Source of the DNA: Mucilaginibacter geliditolerans
GTDB taxonomy: Bacteria; Bacteroidota; Bacteroidia; Sphingobacteriales; Sphingobacteriaceae
Reading direction: 5' to 3'
NCBI RefSeq assembly: GCF_014200495.1
Contig: NZ_JACHBY010000006.1
Location: forward strand, 310,001-374,000
DNA length: 64,000 nt
Position numbers and translations under genes: made by a program. Below the pieces are notes generated by a model, which ran no database searches, was not told the origin of the DNA, and was given only the letters and a program-made list of their open reading frames with translations. Shown here piece after piece: positions 34,627 to 43,572 of this stretch (positions are counted from its first letter, which is position 1; every line of letters begins with the position of its first letter).

Positions 34627-35421
34627 ATGGCTGGCAAAAAACAAGGTTACGGAATAAATAATATCGTATCATGGGGCGCTACGGTAGTTATTGTTGGACT
34701 ATTATTCAAAATACAGCACTGGCCTTACGGTGGTCTGTTTATTTCTCTGGGTTTAGGAATGGAAGCTTTCCTATTCTTAATATTAGGCTTTCAGAGAGAT
34801 ACTACAGAGGTTGACTGGACTCGTGCTTATCCTGAATTAGCTGATGATTACACCGGCGAACTTCCTAAAAGAGCTGCTATTGCTCCAGGCAATTTCTCAA
34901 ATACTGCTGCTTTAGATAAGATGATGAGCGATGCAAAAATTGGTCCTGAACTTATCCAGAATCTGGGCGAAGGCTTAAGGACATTTGGTGACAAAGTAAG
35001 CGCTATCTCAAGAGTTACCGATGCCGGTAATGCTACCATCGCATTTACTGAAAAAATAAAATCAGCAGGTGAGAGCTATGATAAATTAAGTACATCATTT
35101 GAAAAAGCCTCTGCAAATCTGGCTGAAATGGCAGGCTCAAGCAATGATTCAAAAAACTATCATGAGCAGGTAAATACAATGGTTAAAAATCTTGCAGCAT
35201 TAAATGCAGTTTATGAACTGGAATTGAATGACTCAAGTAATCACTTAAAATCAATGAGTAAGTTTTATAAAGACATGGAAGGAACCATGCAAAACTTTAA
35301 CGAATCATTGGATGGCTCACAACAGTTTAAAACTGAAGTTGGCAAATTAGCTAAGAACTTGTCCTCATTAAATGCTGTTTATGGCAATATGCTATCAGCA
35401 ATGAGCCAGCCTCGTGCTTAA
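34627..35421 (+). CDS. gldL: T9SS inner-membrane motor protein GldL
   Basis: A 264-residue inner-membrane protein. Two N-terminal helices (IVSWGATVVIVGLLFKI and YGGLFISLGLGMEAFLFLILGF) are joined by QHWPYGG; the conserved glutamate in the second helix is the proposed proton-path residue. The rest is a cytoplasmic coiled-coil region with a duplicated segment (KNLAALNAVYELEL near 185 and KNLSSLNAVYGNML near 245). With GldM it forms the proton-driven T9SS motor. It follows gldK after 48 bp. Confidence 0.95.
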   Translation: MAGKKQGYGINNIVSWGATVVIVGLLFKIQHWPYGGLFISLGLGMEAFLFLILGFQRDTTEVDWTRAYPELADDYTGELPKRAAIAPGNFSNTAALDKMMSDAKIGPELIQNLGEGLRTFGDKVSAISRVTDAGNATIAFTEKIKSAGESYDKLSTSFEKASANLAEMAGSSNDSKNYHEQVNTMVKNLAALNAVYELELNDSSNHLKSMSKFYKDMEGTMQNFNESLDGSQQFKTEVGKLAKNLSSLNAVYGNMLSAMSQPRA

Positions 35422-35477
35422 TACATTAATACCTAATTAATTGATTAATTATTTTAACCTAACTAAGATTAAATCAC

Positions 35478-37004
35478 ATGGCTGGAGGTAAACAAACCCC
35501 AAGACAGCGAATGATGGGTATATTGTATTTGGTTCTTCTGGGACTAATTGCACTGGATGTACCCGACAGTTTGCTGGACTCATTCAAAAATATAAGTGAT
35601 AGCTTAACCGCATCAAAAACAAATGTACAAAGTGGTATAGATCAAGCCTTTACTACATTTGAGGCAACAAAATTAAAACAAGAAGGTGATAGGGCGCAAA
35701 AAATACATGACGATGCGTTAAAAGCTAAAAAACTGGCAGACGATCTGAATGCTTACGTTGAAGGTTTAAAAGACAAATTCAAGTCAGCAACTGGTGGCAT
35801 TGATGATGCAACCAATGACTATAAAGGTCGTGAAGATATGGACGTATCAACACATATGATGATCAATGATGAAAAATATGCTTATGATTTGCATAAAAAG
35901 ATCGATGATACCAGGAATGGCTTATTAGCTTTGCTTAAGCCATCTGAAAGACAGGGGGTAAACCTTTCTTTAGATGCTGTGGCTCCTCCGCACAGAGCTG
36001 GTTTCCCTAATAAAGACTGGGAAAACGCAAACTTTGGCGAAGGTATTCCGATGGCTGCCGCGATGACAGCTTTAGTGAAAATACAGTCAGATGCAAAAAA
36101 CTCTGAGAACGAGGTTGTTAAAAAGATCTTAGGTCGTATAGATGTAGCGCAAGTTACACTGGATCAATTTAAAGCCGTGGCTGTTGCTCCAAGTAGTTAT
36201 GTTCTGGCTGGACAGCAGTATAAAGCTGATATTTACTTAACAGCGTATGATTCGCACTCAAACCCTACTATTACAGTTGATGGTTCAAATGTGCCAACGT
36301 CTAATGGTGTAGGTACATATACTGCAACTGCAAGTGGTGTGGGTTTACGTACGTGGACAGGTACTTTGAGTGTTAAACAAGTTGACGGACCTCCAAAAAC
36401 TTATACAGTAACCGGCCAGTATATGGTTGCAAAACCATCAGCAGTAGTATCGCCTGATAAGATGAACGTATTTTACATAGGTGTGCCTAACCCGGTAACG
36501 GTATCGGCCCCAGGTGTAGCAACATCCGCTTTAAAATTAAGCATGAGTGGTGGTTCATTAAGTGGTGGCACTGATGGTAAATATATTGTTCAGGTACATA
36601 CTATAGGCGATGCCAAAATCACTGTTTTAGGTGAAAAAGGTATGGTTTTAGGTACATCACTGTTCCGTGTAAAACGTATACCTGATCCAAAACCAATGTT
36701 TGCAGGTAAAAGCGGTGGTACTACCAGCGCGGCAAATATTCGCGGTCAGGATAGAGTATTCGCGAAATTGGATAACTTTGATTTCGATGCTAAGTTTAAC
36801 GTAACACGTTTTACTATGCTTATTGTAAAACCGCGCCAGGATGCTATTATACTTTCAGGCAGTGGTAATGAGTTGACAAGTGCAATGCGTTCAGCAATGA
36901 GCACAGTTTCACCTGGTACAACTATTGTTTTTAAAGATATTGTTGCAGTTGGCCCTGATGGTTCGCCGCGCGGACTTGACCCGATTGTAATAAGTGCAAA
37001 TTAA
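35478..37004 (+). CDS. gldM: T9SS motor shaft protein GldM
   Basis: A 508-residue protein with one N-terminal transmembrane helix (MMGILYLVLLGLIALDV) and a long periplasmic part: a helical first domain to about residue 225 (KLKQEGDRAQKIHDDALKAK), followed by Ig-like beta domains (YKADIYLTAYDSHSNPTIT, YMVAKPSAVVSPDKMNVFY) and a C-terminal domain ending GPDGSPRGLDPIVISAN. It spans the periplasm between GldL and the GldK/GldN ring. Full family length, 56 bp after gldL. Confidence 0.95.
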   Translation: MAGGKQTPRQRMMGILYLVLLGLIALDVPDSLLDSFKNISDSLTASKTNVQSGIDQAFTTFEATKLKQEGDRAQKIHDDALKAKKLADDLNAYVEGLKDKFKSATGGIDDATNDYKGREDMDVSTHMMINDEKYAYDLHKKIDDTRNGLLALLKPSERQGVNLSLDAVAPPHRAGFPNKDWENANFGEGIPMAAAMTALVKIQSDAKNSENEVVKKILGRIDVAQVTLDQFKAVAVAPSSYVLAGQQYKADIYLTAYDSHSNPTITVDGSNVPTSNGVGTYTATASGVGLRTWTGTLSVKQVDGPPKTYTVTGQYMVAKPSAVVSPDKMNVFYIGVPNPVTVSAPGVATSALKLSMSGGSLSGGTDGKYIVQVHTIGDAKITVLGEKGMVLGTSLFRVKRIPDPKPMFAGKSGGTTSAANIRGQDRVFAKLDNFDFDAKFNVTRFTMLIVKPRQDAIILSGSGNELTSAMRSAMSTVSPGTTIVFKDIVAVGPDGSPRGLDPIVISAN

Positions 37005-37016
37005 AAGGATTGGATT

Positions 37017-37982
37017 ATGAAGACGAAAATTTTGCTTATTGTATTATGTTTAGCTTGTACGGCTTCTTTTGCACAAAAGAAGAAACGTTCAAGAAAAAAG
37101 AAGGCAGCGACTACTACTCAGACGGCGGCACCTATTCCTACTTATACGCCGAGCACCGCTTTGAGCGCACAACCCTCTGATACAAGCAAAAGAGCGCCAT
37201 TAAAGCCTTTTGACAGGCCATTGGACGGCTATTATAAAAAATCAGATATCCTGAATGCTAGGGTAACACCTTACCCAAACATTCGTGAGGCTGATGTGGC
37301 TTATGCAAAACGCATATGGCGCGAAATAGATGTACGCGATAAAATGAACCAATATATGGCGTCGCCAAAACAACGCCTGATTGACATTTTAATGACCGCT
37401 ATTGCCAATGGTGAGTTAACAGCTTATGACCCATCTCCAGATCCTAAAAATGACCCTGACGGTGATGGCTTTGCACACCCTTTAACACCAGGGCAAGCTA
37501 AAAACAAAATGGCCGATAGCTCAGTTGTTGACAAGTTTGATAAAGATGGCAACAAAATAAGCTCGGTATTAACCGCAGGTGAGTTTAACCCTGATAGTGT
37601 TGTAAAGTTCCGTATAAAGGAAGACTGGATTTTTGACAAAGCAAGATCTGTTTTTGAACCACGTATTATTGGTATTGCGCCAATGATAAAACCAAAAGCG
37701 GGTAGCCTTGATCTTGATTACCAGCCGGCATTCTGGATATATTTCCCTGATGCGCGCCCGATATTAGTTACCAAGGAAGTTGTAAGCAAAAACAGCGATG
37801 CAACAGGCTTAAGCTATGATGATGTATTTATGAAGCGATTGTTTAATAGCTACATTGTTAAAGTATCAAACGAAAAGGACGAGCGTATAAAGGATTATGC
37901 CCAGGGTATAGACAGGTTATACGAATCGGAGAAGATCAAGAAATCCTTATTGGACTGGGAACTTAATTTGTGGCAATACTAA
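37017..37982 (+). CDS. gldN: T9SS periplasmic ring protein GldN
   Basis: A 321-residue exported protein: signal peptide to about residue 19 (CTASFAQ), a Lys/Arg- and Thr/Pro-rich linker, then the GldN/PorN domain beginning PFDRPLDGYYKKSDILNAR and DVAYAKRIWREIDVRDKMN, with IKEDWIFDKARSVFEPRIIG further on. It pairs with GldK. It follows gldM after 12 bp and is closed by a strong hairpin. Confidence 0.95.
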   Translation: MKTKILLIVLCLACTASFAQKKKRSRKKKAATTTQTAAPIPTYTPSTALSAQPSDTSKRAPLKPFDRPLDGYYKKSDILNARVTPYPNIREADVAYAKRIWREIDVRDKMNQYMASPKQRLIDILMTAIANGELTAYDPSPDPKNDPDGDGFAHPLTPGQAKNKMADSSVVDKFDKDGNKISSVLTAGEFNPDSVVKFRIKEDWIFDKARSVFEPRIIGIAPMIKPKAGSLDLDYQPAFWIYFPDARPILVTKEVVSKNSDATGLSYDDVFMKRLFNSYIVKVSNEKDERIKDYAQGIDRLYESEKIKKSLLDWELNLWQY

Positions 37983-38020
37983 GTATTGATAAACAGATAG
38001 ATCCTTAATCTAAAAAATAA

Positions 38021-38053
38021 AAGAGCCCTTGCTAGATAATAGTAAGGGCTCTT
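38021..38053 (+). terminator. Terminator of the gldKLMN operon
   Basis: Stem AAGAGCCCTTGCTA (38021-38034) / TAGTAAGGGCTCTT (38040-38053), one G-T pair, five-base loop, 39 bp after the gldN stop. Confidence 0.8.
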
Positions 38054-38093
38054 CTTATTAGCTTTACTATTGTAAACCGCAAACTGAAACAGA

Positions 38094-39020
38094 ATGGAAT
38101 TTGGCAGAGTAACACCGGAGGAATTATTGGAGGTTGATTTTACGCTTCCGGCTGATGCTGCGTTGACGATACAAACGCTTAAAGCAGCATTAAATGATAA
38201 ACCATTGGAGGTACACGTAGGTTGTGCTAAATGGGGGCGTAAGGAGTGGCTGGGTAAAATATATCCGCTTAAAACAAAAGAAGCTAATTTTTTAGATGAA
38301 TATGTTAAGCACTTTGATTGTATTGAGCTTAACGCCACCTTCTATAATGTTTACGGCCCGGATACCATAAAAAAGTGGAAAGACAAAGCGGAGAGCCACC
38401 CCGGTTTTAAATTTTGCCCTAAGTTTTCGCAAAGTATTACACATATACGCCGCCTAAAAAATGCCGACGATATTACCACCAGCTATTATGAGGGCGTTTT
38501 AGCCTTTGGCGATAAGCTAGGCCCCCTTTTTCTACAGCTGAGCGATAATTATACCCCAAAGAGCTTTCCTGAGTTTAAGGTCTACCTGGAAAGCTTACCA
38601 ACAGATATCCCTGTTTTTGTTGAACTGCGCCACAAGGATTGGTTTGCCATCCCCGAAAACCGCGACCAGGTATTTGAGCTTTTTAAACAGTTAAACATTA
38701 GTGCCGTAATAACAGATGCCAGCGGCCGGCGCGATGTAGTGCATATGACTTTACCTACGCCACATGCTTTTATCCGTTTTGTAGGTAACAGCCTGCATAA
38801 AACCGATTATACACGTGTTGATGAATGGGTTGCCCGCATACAACAATGGCAAACACAGGGCCTGCAATCGGTATGGTTTTTTATGCATCAGCATGATGAA
38901 CGCTACTCGCCCGAACTGGCTGATTACGTAGTTGAGCAATTAAACAAAAAACTAGGCACACAACTTGCCAGGCCACAGTTTATTGATAGGGACAAGGGAG
39001 CGCAACCAGAATTATTTTAG
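38094..39020 (+). CDS. DUF72 domain protein
   Basis: A 308-residue TIM-barrel protein of the DUF72 (YecE-like) family: VHVGCAKWGRKEWLGKIYP, YVKHFDCIELNATFYNVYG, FCPKFSQSITHIRRL and FVELRHKDWF. A 40-residue N-terminal extension precedes the domain. No enzyme activity is established for the family. It stands alone after the gld terminator. Confidence 0.88.
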   Translation: MEFGRVTPEELLEVDFTLPADAALTIQTLKAALNDKPLEVHVGCAKWGRKEWLGKIYPLKTKEANFLDEYVKHFDCIELNATFYNVYGPDTIKKWKDKAESHPGFKFCPKFSQSITHIRRLKNADDITTSYYEGVLAFGDKLGPLFLQLSDNYTPKSFPEFKVYLESLPTDIPVFVELRHKDWFAIPENRDQVFELFKQLNISAVITDASGRRDVVHMTLPTPHAFIRFVGNSLHKTDYTRVDEWVARIQQWQTQGLQSVWFFMHQHDERYSPELADYVVEQLNKKLGTQLARPQFIDRDKGAQPELF

Positions 39021-39143
39021 AACCAAATTAAACCAGAACCAGGATTTGTTGGATTTAAAAGATTCTCAGAATAGTATAAGCACGTTTGCTTAACAACATC
39101 CTGTAAATCCCTAAAATCCTATAAATCCTGGTTCCCTTTTTTT

Positions 39144-39836
39144 TTACTGCGATACCATCCCCGATATCACATTGATGCTCAGCGCCACTATCAGCGTATT
39201 AAATATAAAGGATATCAAACTATGCACCAGGCAAAGGCGACGGATGGAGCGGTGTGTGATCACAACATCTGATACCTGGAATGTCATGCCTACTACAAAC
39301 GCGAAATACACAAAATCAAGATAATCGGGATCTTCAGTATCAGGGAATTGGAGGCCGCCACCGGGTAATATTTTACCATCATCTGTGTCGGTATCATAAT
39401 ACATATGCGCGTAGCGCGATGTAAAAACGGTATGAACCAGCCACCATGATACTGCCACCGCAGATATGGAGAGCAATATATGTGCATTTTTAGCTGCCGC
39501 AGAAATGCCGTGAGATGATTTTAGCAGGAAAATAATTGCCACTAAACTAACTACAGCCGCTGATATAATAAATACAAACAGGAAATAACGACTGGAATCC
39601 TGCAATTTGGCTATCTTTTTTACCTCGCGCGGGTGGGAGGTAAGCATTATGATCCAATTGAGTATGATTATGGTTAAGGCGCAGCCTATCCAGCAGGATA
39701 ATGCCAGTTCGGGCCAGGTTAATGAATTGCGGAAGCAGAAAAAAACAATTACGCTGACAGCAATTGCTATCATTAAACGAACGTGTGCATCAATCCGGAA
39801 AAAAAATCGTCTGTCAGGGATTATATTTTTTGTCAT
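39144..39836 (-). CDS. DUF1345 membrane protein
   Basis: A 230-residue membrane protein with five to six helices. The family signature lies in the C-terminal half: YLDFVYFAFVVGMTFQVSDV, then ITHRSIRRLCLVHSLISFIFN. It ends just before the intergenic space shared with the DUF72 gene and starts 7 bp downstream of the YwbE gene, with which it is probably co-transcribed. Confidence 0.85.
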   Translation of the reverse strand: MTKNIIPDRRFFFRIDAHVRLMIAIAVSVIVFFCFRNSLTWPELALSCWIGCALTIIILNWIIMLTSHPREVKKIAKLQDSSRYFLFVFIISAAVVSLVAIIFLLKSSHGISAAAKNAHILLSISAVAVSWWLVHTVFTSRYAHMYYDTDTDDGKILPGGGLQFPDTEDPDYLDFVYFAFVVGMTFQVSDVVITHRSIRRLCLVHSLISFIFNTLIVALSINVISGMVSQ

Positions 39837-39843
39837 TTTTTAT

Positions 39844-40053
39844 TTAATCTTCTTCAATAATTTCAATTACACGGCCAACCTGTCCATCCTCCAACCTAAC
39901 TTTTATGCCCCGTGAGTGGTAGGCTGAACTGGTTAATAAATTCTTTACTATCCCACGTGTTCTTTTGCCCGATCGCTGATCTTGTTTAAGTATGATATCA
40001 ACCTCAAGTCCGGGATAAATATCGCTTCTGTTCTGTCCGTTCATTTTATCCAA
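39844..40053 (-). CDS. ywbE: YwbE-family small protein
   Basis: A 69-residue protein matching the YwbE family nearly end to end: YPGLEVDIILKQDQRSGKRT, GIVKNLLTSSAYHSRGIKVR and LEDGQVGRVIEI. It has a small beta-rich KOW-like fold and unknown function. A second ATG four codons in is an alternative start. Upstream partner of the DUF1345 gene. Confidence 0.88.
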   Translation of the reverse strand: MDKMNGQNRSDIYPGLEVDIILKQDQRSGKRTRGIVKNLLTSSAYHSRGIKVRLEDGQVGRVIEIIEED

Positions 40054-40127
40054 ATCTATAACAGATTATTTATAAAGTCTATTTTATTTGAACATCAGAA
40101 CACCCGGCGTATTTTTTGACTTTTGAA

Positions 40128-40556
40128 TTAGCTACTGCTCGAGGTATGATCGCAAACAATTTTCCACTCACCATCAATTTTACGGAACCATAAGGTAAAA
40201 TAACCGCCTATATCTCCGCTGGCACGTGTTAAATGCCATTTGCCAAGCATAAACGCGTTTTCGGGGTCGAGCAGTTGCAGTTTAATCACCTTGAATGCCA
40301 ACTGCCCCATAGCGGCTTTACCCGGATAGCGTTTTTTGTAATTATCCAGCGTAGTTTGCCAGCCATAAACAGGCCCGTTTTTGCCAACAAACATTAACGA
40401 ATCCGATTTCCAGTAGCCTTGCATAAAGCCATCAACATCGGCATTGTTCCAGGCTTGCTGCTGGTCGGCTAATAATTTAAGGATGGCTTGCTTGTCTTGT
40501 GCATAAACTGTACACAATGTAAAAATGAACAAGCAGGAAAGTAACAATCTCTTCAT
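40128..40556 (-). CDS. Exported SnoaL-like (DUF4440) protein
   Basis: A 142-residue exported protein: signal peptide to residue 19 (CTVYAQ), then a ketosteroid-isomerase-like cone: LLADQQQAWNNADVDGFMQG, YWKSDSLMFVGKNGPVYGW and FTLWFRKIDGEWKIVCDHTS. Members bind or modify small hydrophobic molecules; no specific substrate. Confidence 0.85.
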   Translation of the reverse strand: MKRLLLSCLFIFTLCTVYAQDKQAILKLLADQQQAWNNADVDGFMQGYWKSDSLMFVGKNGPVYGWQTTLDNYKKRYPGKAAMGQLAFKVIKLQLLDPENAFMLGKWHLTRASGDIGGYFTLWFRKIDGEWKIVCDHTSSSS

Positions 40557-40618
40557 AATGCAAAATACATAAAATCATCCGAAAATACTTTTTAGCTTTG
40601 GGGCTTCATCTAATACTT

Positions 40619-41497
40619 ATGAACAATAAAGTACTGTGTTTCGGCGAGGTTTTATGGGATACCTTTGGTAATGAAAAAAAAGCCGGTGGTGCCCCTATGA
40701 ATGTGGCAGCACATTTGGCCCAGCAAAAGGTTGATGTGGGTTTTGCCAGCAGAATAGGATCAGATGAACCGGGTATTAAACTTGCCGGAGTTTTAAAGAA
40801 AAGTGGTTTGTTTTCTGAGCTTATACAGGTAGATGAAGAACTGCCAACCTGCGAGGTTACTGTTCAGCTTGATGAAAACAACCAGGCTACCTATATTATA
40901 CCTGAACCCGTTTCGTGGGATAATATTCAAACAACAGAAGCGCTTGTTGCCAGCGCTGTAAAAGCATCAGCTATTGTTTTTGGCAGTTTAGCCTGCCGCA
41001 CGCGCACCACTCGTGATACCTTACTGAATTTGCTTGATGAAACCAAAGCGCTGAGAATATTTGATGTAAACCTGCGCGCGCCACACTATACGCTCTCGAC
41101 CATCGAGAACCTGGCAGCCCGTGCTACAGTGGTAAAAATGAATGAAGAGGAAGCCAACCTGTTAATAGGTGGCAGTAACGGGCATTTGTTAGATAAGATT
41201 GCTGAATTTCGTGCTAAATACCATCCGCAAACTATTTGTGTAACCCGTGGTGAAAACGGCGCTATGATATGGCACGACCATGAGGTTTATGAACACCCCG
41301 GATTTAAAGTTAATGTTGTAGATACTGTAGGCGCGGGCGATGCTTTTTTAGCCACTTTTATTGCCGGCATTTTAGAAAAACAACCCATGCAGCAAGTGCT
41401 TGAAAATGCCTGTGCTATAGGCGCATTTGTAACCAGTAAACGCGGTGCTAATCCGGTTTATGACTGGGCCGAAATAGATGCTATAAAACAGGGATAA
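40619..41497 (+). CDS. PfkB-family sugar kinase, probably fructokinase
   Basis: A 292-residue ribokinase-like kinase. N-terminal GEVLWDTFGNEKKAGGAPMN and VGFASRIGSDEPG bind the sugar; the C-terminal signature VDTVGAGDAFLATFIAGIL carries the catalytic aspartate (GAGDAF). It phosphorylates a sugar using ATP, with fructose most likely by the GEVLWD-type start. ATG 40619 is preferred over 40598 because it begins right at the first strand. Confidence 0.87.
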   Translation: MNNKVLCFGEVLWDTFGNEKKAGGAPMNVAAHLAQQKVDVGFASRIGSDEPGIKLAGVLKKSGLFSELIQVDEELPTCEVTVQLDENNQATYIIPEPVSWDNIQTTEALVASAVKASAIVFGSLACRTRTTRDTLLNLLDETKALRIFDVNLRAPHYTLSTIENLAARATVVKMNEEEANLLIGGSNGHLLDKIAEFRAKYHPQTICVTRGENGAMIWHDHEVYEHPGFKVNVVDTVGAGDAFLATFIAGILEKQPMQQVLENACAIGAFVTSKRGANPVYDWAEIDAIKQG

Positions 41498-41809
41498 AAC
41501 TCTTCTGAAATTTCCTGTCCCACCCTTTTTAGCGCGACATTTTCCGTAAAATGATTTCGGTTTTGACTGAAATTATTTTTTGGGTTAATATGTCGATAAA
41601 CAGTGTTTCCTCGATACTCCATTGAATTTACTTCTAAAGCATTACTAGTTGCTTTTTATTTTATAAATAGTAAGAATTGTTGCCTAATATGTACAAGTTT
41701 AAACTTTTGAGAATTTGTGTTCTTTGATGCTTTAAAGCGGTTTTTTTGATGTTTTTTCTCAACTTTATACAAGTAAAAAACGTATAAATCACCAACAAAA
41801 TTAGTTGTT
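41498..41809. other. Gene-free AT-rich stretch
   Basis: About 310 bp between the sugar kinase and the small zinc-ribbon gene. It is AT-rich, with short poly-T runs and an imperfect hairpin (TTTCGGTTTTGACTGAAA, around 41556-41573). No gene, known RNA or clear regulatory site was seen. Confidence 0.5.
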
Positions 41810-42016
41810 ATGGACCCAATAATAATGGACCGAAAAAAATGCAAAAAATGTGCACGGGGAAAGCTAGACACCCGGGCCAGACGCAGCATTGTGGTTAAAG
41901 TAACTTTATTTTGGTTGCCTGTTAAAAGGTACAGGTGTGATAGTTGCCTTAAAAAAACATATGTACTCGGGTCGTCACTGGCACCGGTAAGGAGAGCTAA
42001 TTTGCAAATACTTTAA
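41810..42016 (+). CDS. Small zinc-ribbon protein
   Basis: A 68-residue basic protein with two CxxC knuckles: CKKCARGKLDTRARRS and YRCDSCLKKTYVLG, separated by a hydrophobic stretch (VVKVTLFWLPV). The spacing suits one zinc site. No family name is certain. A second ATG five codons in is possible. Its neighbours give no functional hint. Confidence 0.6.
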   Translation: MDPIIMDRKKCKKCARGKLDTRARRSIVVKVTLFWLPVKRYRCDSCLKKTYVLGSSLAPVRRANLQIL

Positions 42017-42280
42017 CCCATTTATCCTTTCATCATTTAGCAGGTTGTTGTGATCCTGCTAAAAGTAGAATGTTCCTAGTCCTTATTTCCTGATTATCTG
42101 TCCGCCATAACAGCGGGCAGATATTTTTTTTTCTAAAATCGGCTTTTTGTTTGAAAATAAGAGCTTTTAGCAGGATGAACCATTCCTATTGTCATTGCTG
42201 CCTAACAATTCGCCGTAAAAAGCCCCCGCATAAAACTTTTAATAAAAATTATCCGTTATTTTATATCAGAAAGGTACAAT

Positions 42281-43378
42281 ATGCGTGGTTTTGGATTTTC
42301 CAAGTTTAGCCCAAACGATATCCCGAAAGGTGGATTCGACGAATTACTGAAGTTATTTCTGGAATTGCTTAATTATACATCAGGCGATGCCGGCGAAACT
42401 TTGGCCTGGATGAACGAGCTTGATAAGCAGTATAACATCACCAGTGATGAATACGGCATGGGCGATTTTATTGATGAACTGAAGCAAAAAGGATACCTGG
42501 ATGAGGACAAGCAAAATGGTGAGTTCAGGATAACAGCGAAGGCAGAACAGGGGATAAGGCAATCGGCATTGGAAGAGATCTTCGGTAAGCTGAAGAAATC
42601 AGGAAAAGGCAACCATCGGTCGCCGCAATCAGGTCAGGGTGATGAGAAGAATGCTGAGCGCCGGGAATTTGAGTTTGGCGATAGTCTTGACCAAATAGAT
42701 ATGACCCAATCTATCCACAACGCCCAGGTAAATCATGGTATAGGTGATTTTATGATGACCGAGCGTGACCTGGAAGTAGAGGAGATGGATTACAAAACCC
42801 TTACCTCAACCGTGCTGATGATAGATATATCGCACTCCATGATACTTTATGGCGAGGACAGGATCACGCCGGCCAAAAAAGTTGCCATGGCGCTGGCTGA
42901 ACTTATCCGTACCAAATACCCTAAGGATACATTGGATATTGTTGTATTTGGTAATGACGCCTGGCCTATCACATTAAAAGATTTGCCTTATTTACAGGTA
43001 GGGCCATACCATACCAATACCTATGCAGGGCTTGAGCTGGCAACCGATCTGCTGCGCAGGCGAAAAACCCACAACAAGCAAATATTTATGATAACCGATG
43101 GCAAGCCTACCTGCTTAAAAGAGGGTACTAAATACTACAAGAACAGTATAGGGCTCGATAGGAAAGTGGTTAACAAAACCCTGAACATGGCTGCCCAGTG
43201 TAAACGCTTAAAAATACCTATCACCACATTTATGATAGCCAAAGATCCCTACCTGCAACAATTTGTGCGTAAATTTACGGAAACAAACGGCGGCAAGGCT
43301 TTTTACAGCTCGTTGAATGGCTTAGGCGAATACATTTTTGAGGATTACATCCGCAACAGGCGAAAGACAGTTAGATAA
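42281..43378 (+). CDS. VWA-domain protein
   Basis: A 365-residue protein. The N-terminal 150 residues are helical and charged; the C-terminal part is a von Willebrand A domain with a complete MIDAS: DISHS (about residue 184), a conserved threonine in NTYAGLELATDLL, and FMITDGKP. It precedes a MoxR/magnesium-chelatase-like AAA+ ATPase, the usual pairing in which the VWA protein carries substrates to the ATPase. Co-transcription with it is plausible across a 194-bp gap filled by a tandem repeat. Confidence 0.85.
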   Translation: MRGFGFSKFSPNDIPKGGFDELLKLFLELLNYTSGDAGETLAWMNELDKQYNITSDEYGMGDFIDELKQKGYLDEDKQNGEFRITAKAEQGIRQSALEEIFGKLKKSGKGNHRSPQSGQGDEKNAERREFEFGDSLDQIDMTQSIHNAQVNHGIGDFMMTERDLEVEEMDYKTLTSTVLMIDISHSMILYGEDRITPAKKVAMALAELIRTKYPKDTLDIVVFGNDAWPITLKDLPYLQVGPYHTNTYAGLELATDLLRRRKTHNKQIFMITDGKPTCLKEGTKYYKNSIGLDRKVVNKTLNMAAQCKRLKIPITTFMIAKDPYLQQFVRKFTETNGGKAFYSSLNGLGEYIFEDYIRNRRKTVR

Positions 43379-43565
43379 ATTTGAAGATTTGAAAATGTGC
43401 TGATTTGAAAATGACTTTAATGTTTCATATTCAAAGTATAACCTTCAAATCCTCAAATCACCAAATTAAATAAATTTGAAGATTTGAAAATATGCTGATT
43501 TGAAAATGTTGTTTTGCTTCATATTCAAAGTATAATCTTCAAATCCTCAAATCACCAAATTTTCA
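43376..43565. repeat. Tandem duplication, about 95 bp, two copies
   Basis: Copies at 43376-43470 and 43471-43565 are about 85-90% identical. Each is itself partly self-complementary (TTTGAAGATTTGA near the start, TCAAATCCTCAAATC near the end), so each copy can form a hairpin. The first copy begins at the stop codon of the VWA gene. Confidence 0.7.
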
Positions 43566-43572
43566 AATTAAA

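Noticed and set aside
43376..43565. Possible CRISPR array
   Set aside because: Only two copies of a 95-bp unit with no spacers; it is a tandem duplication with no cas genes nearby.
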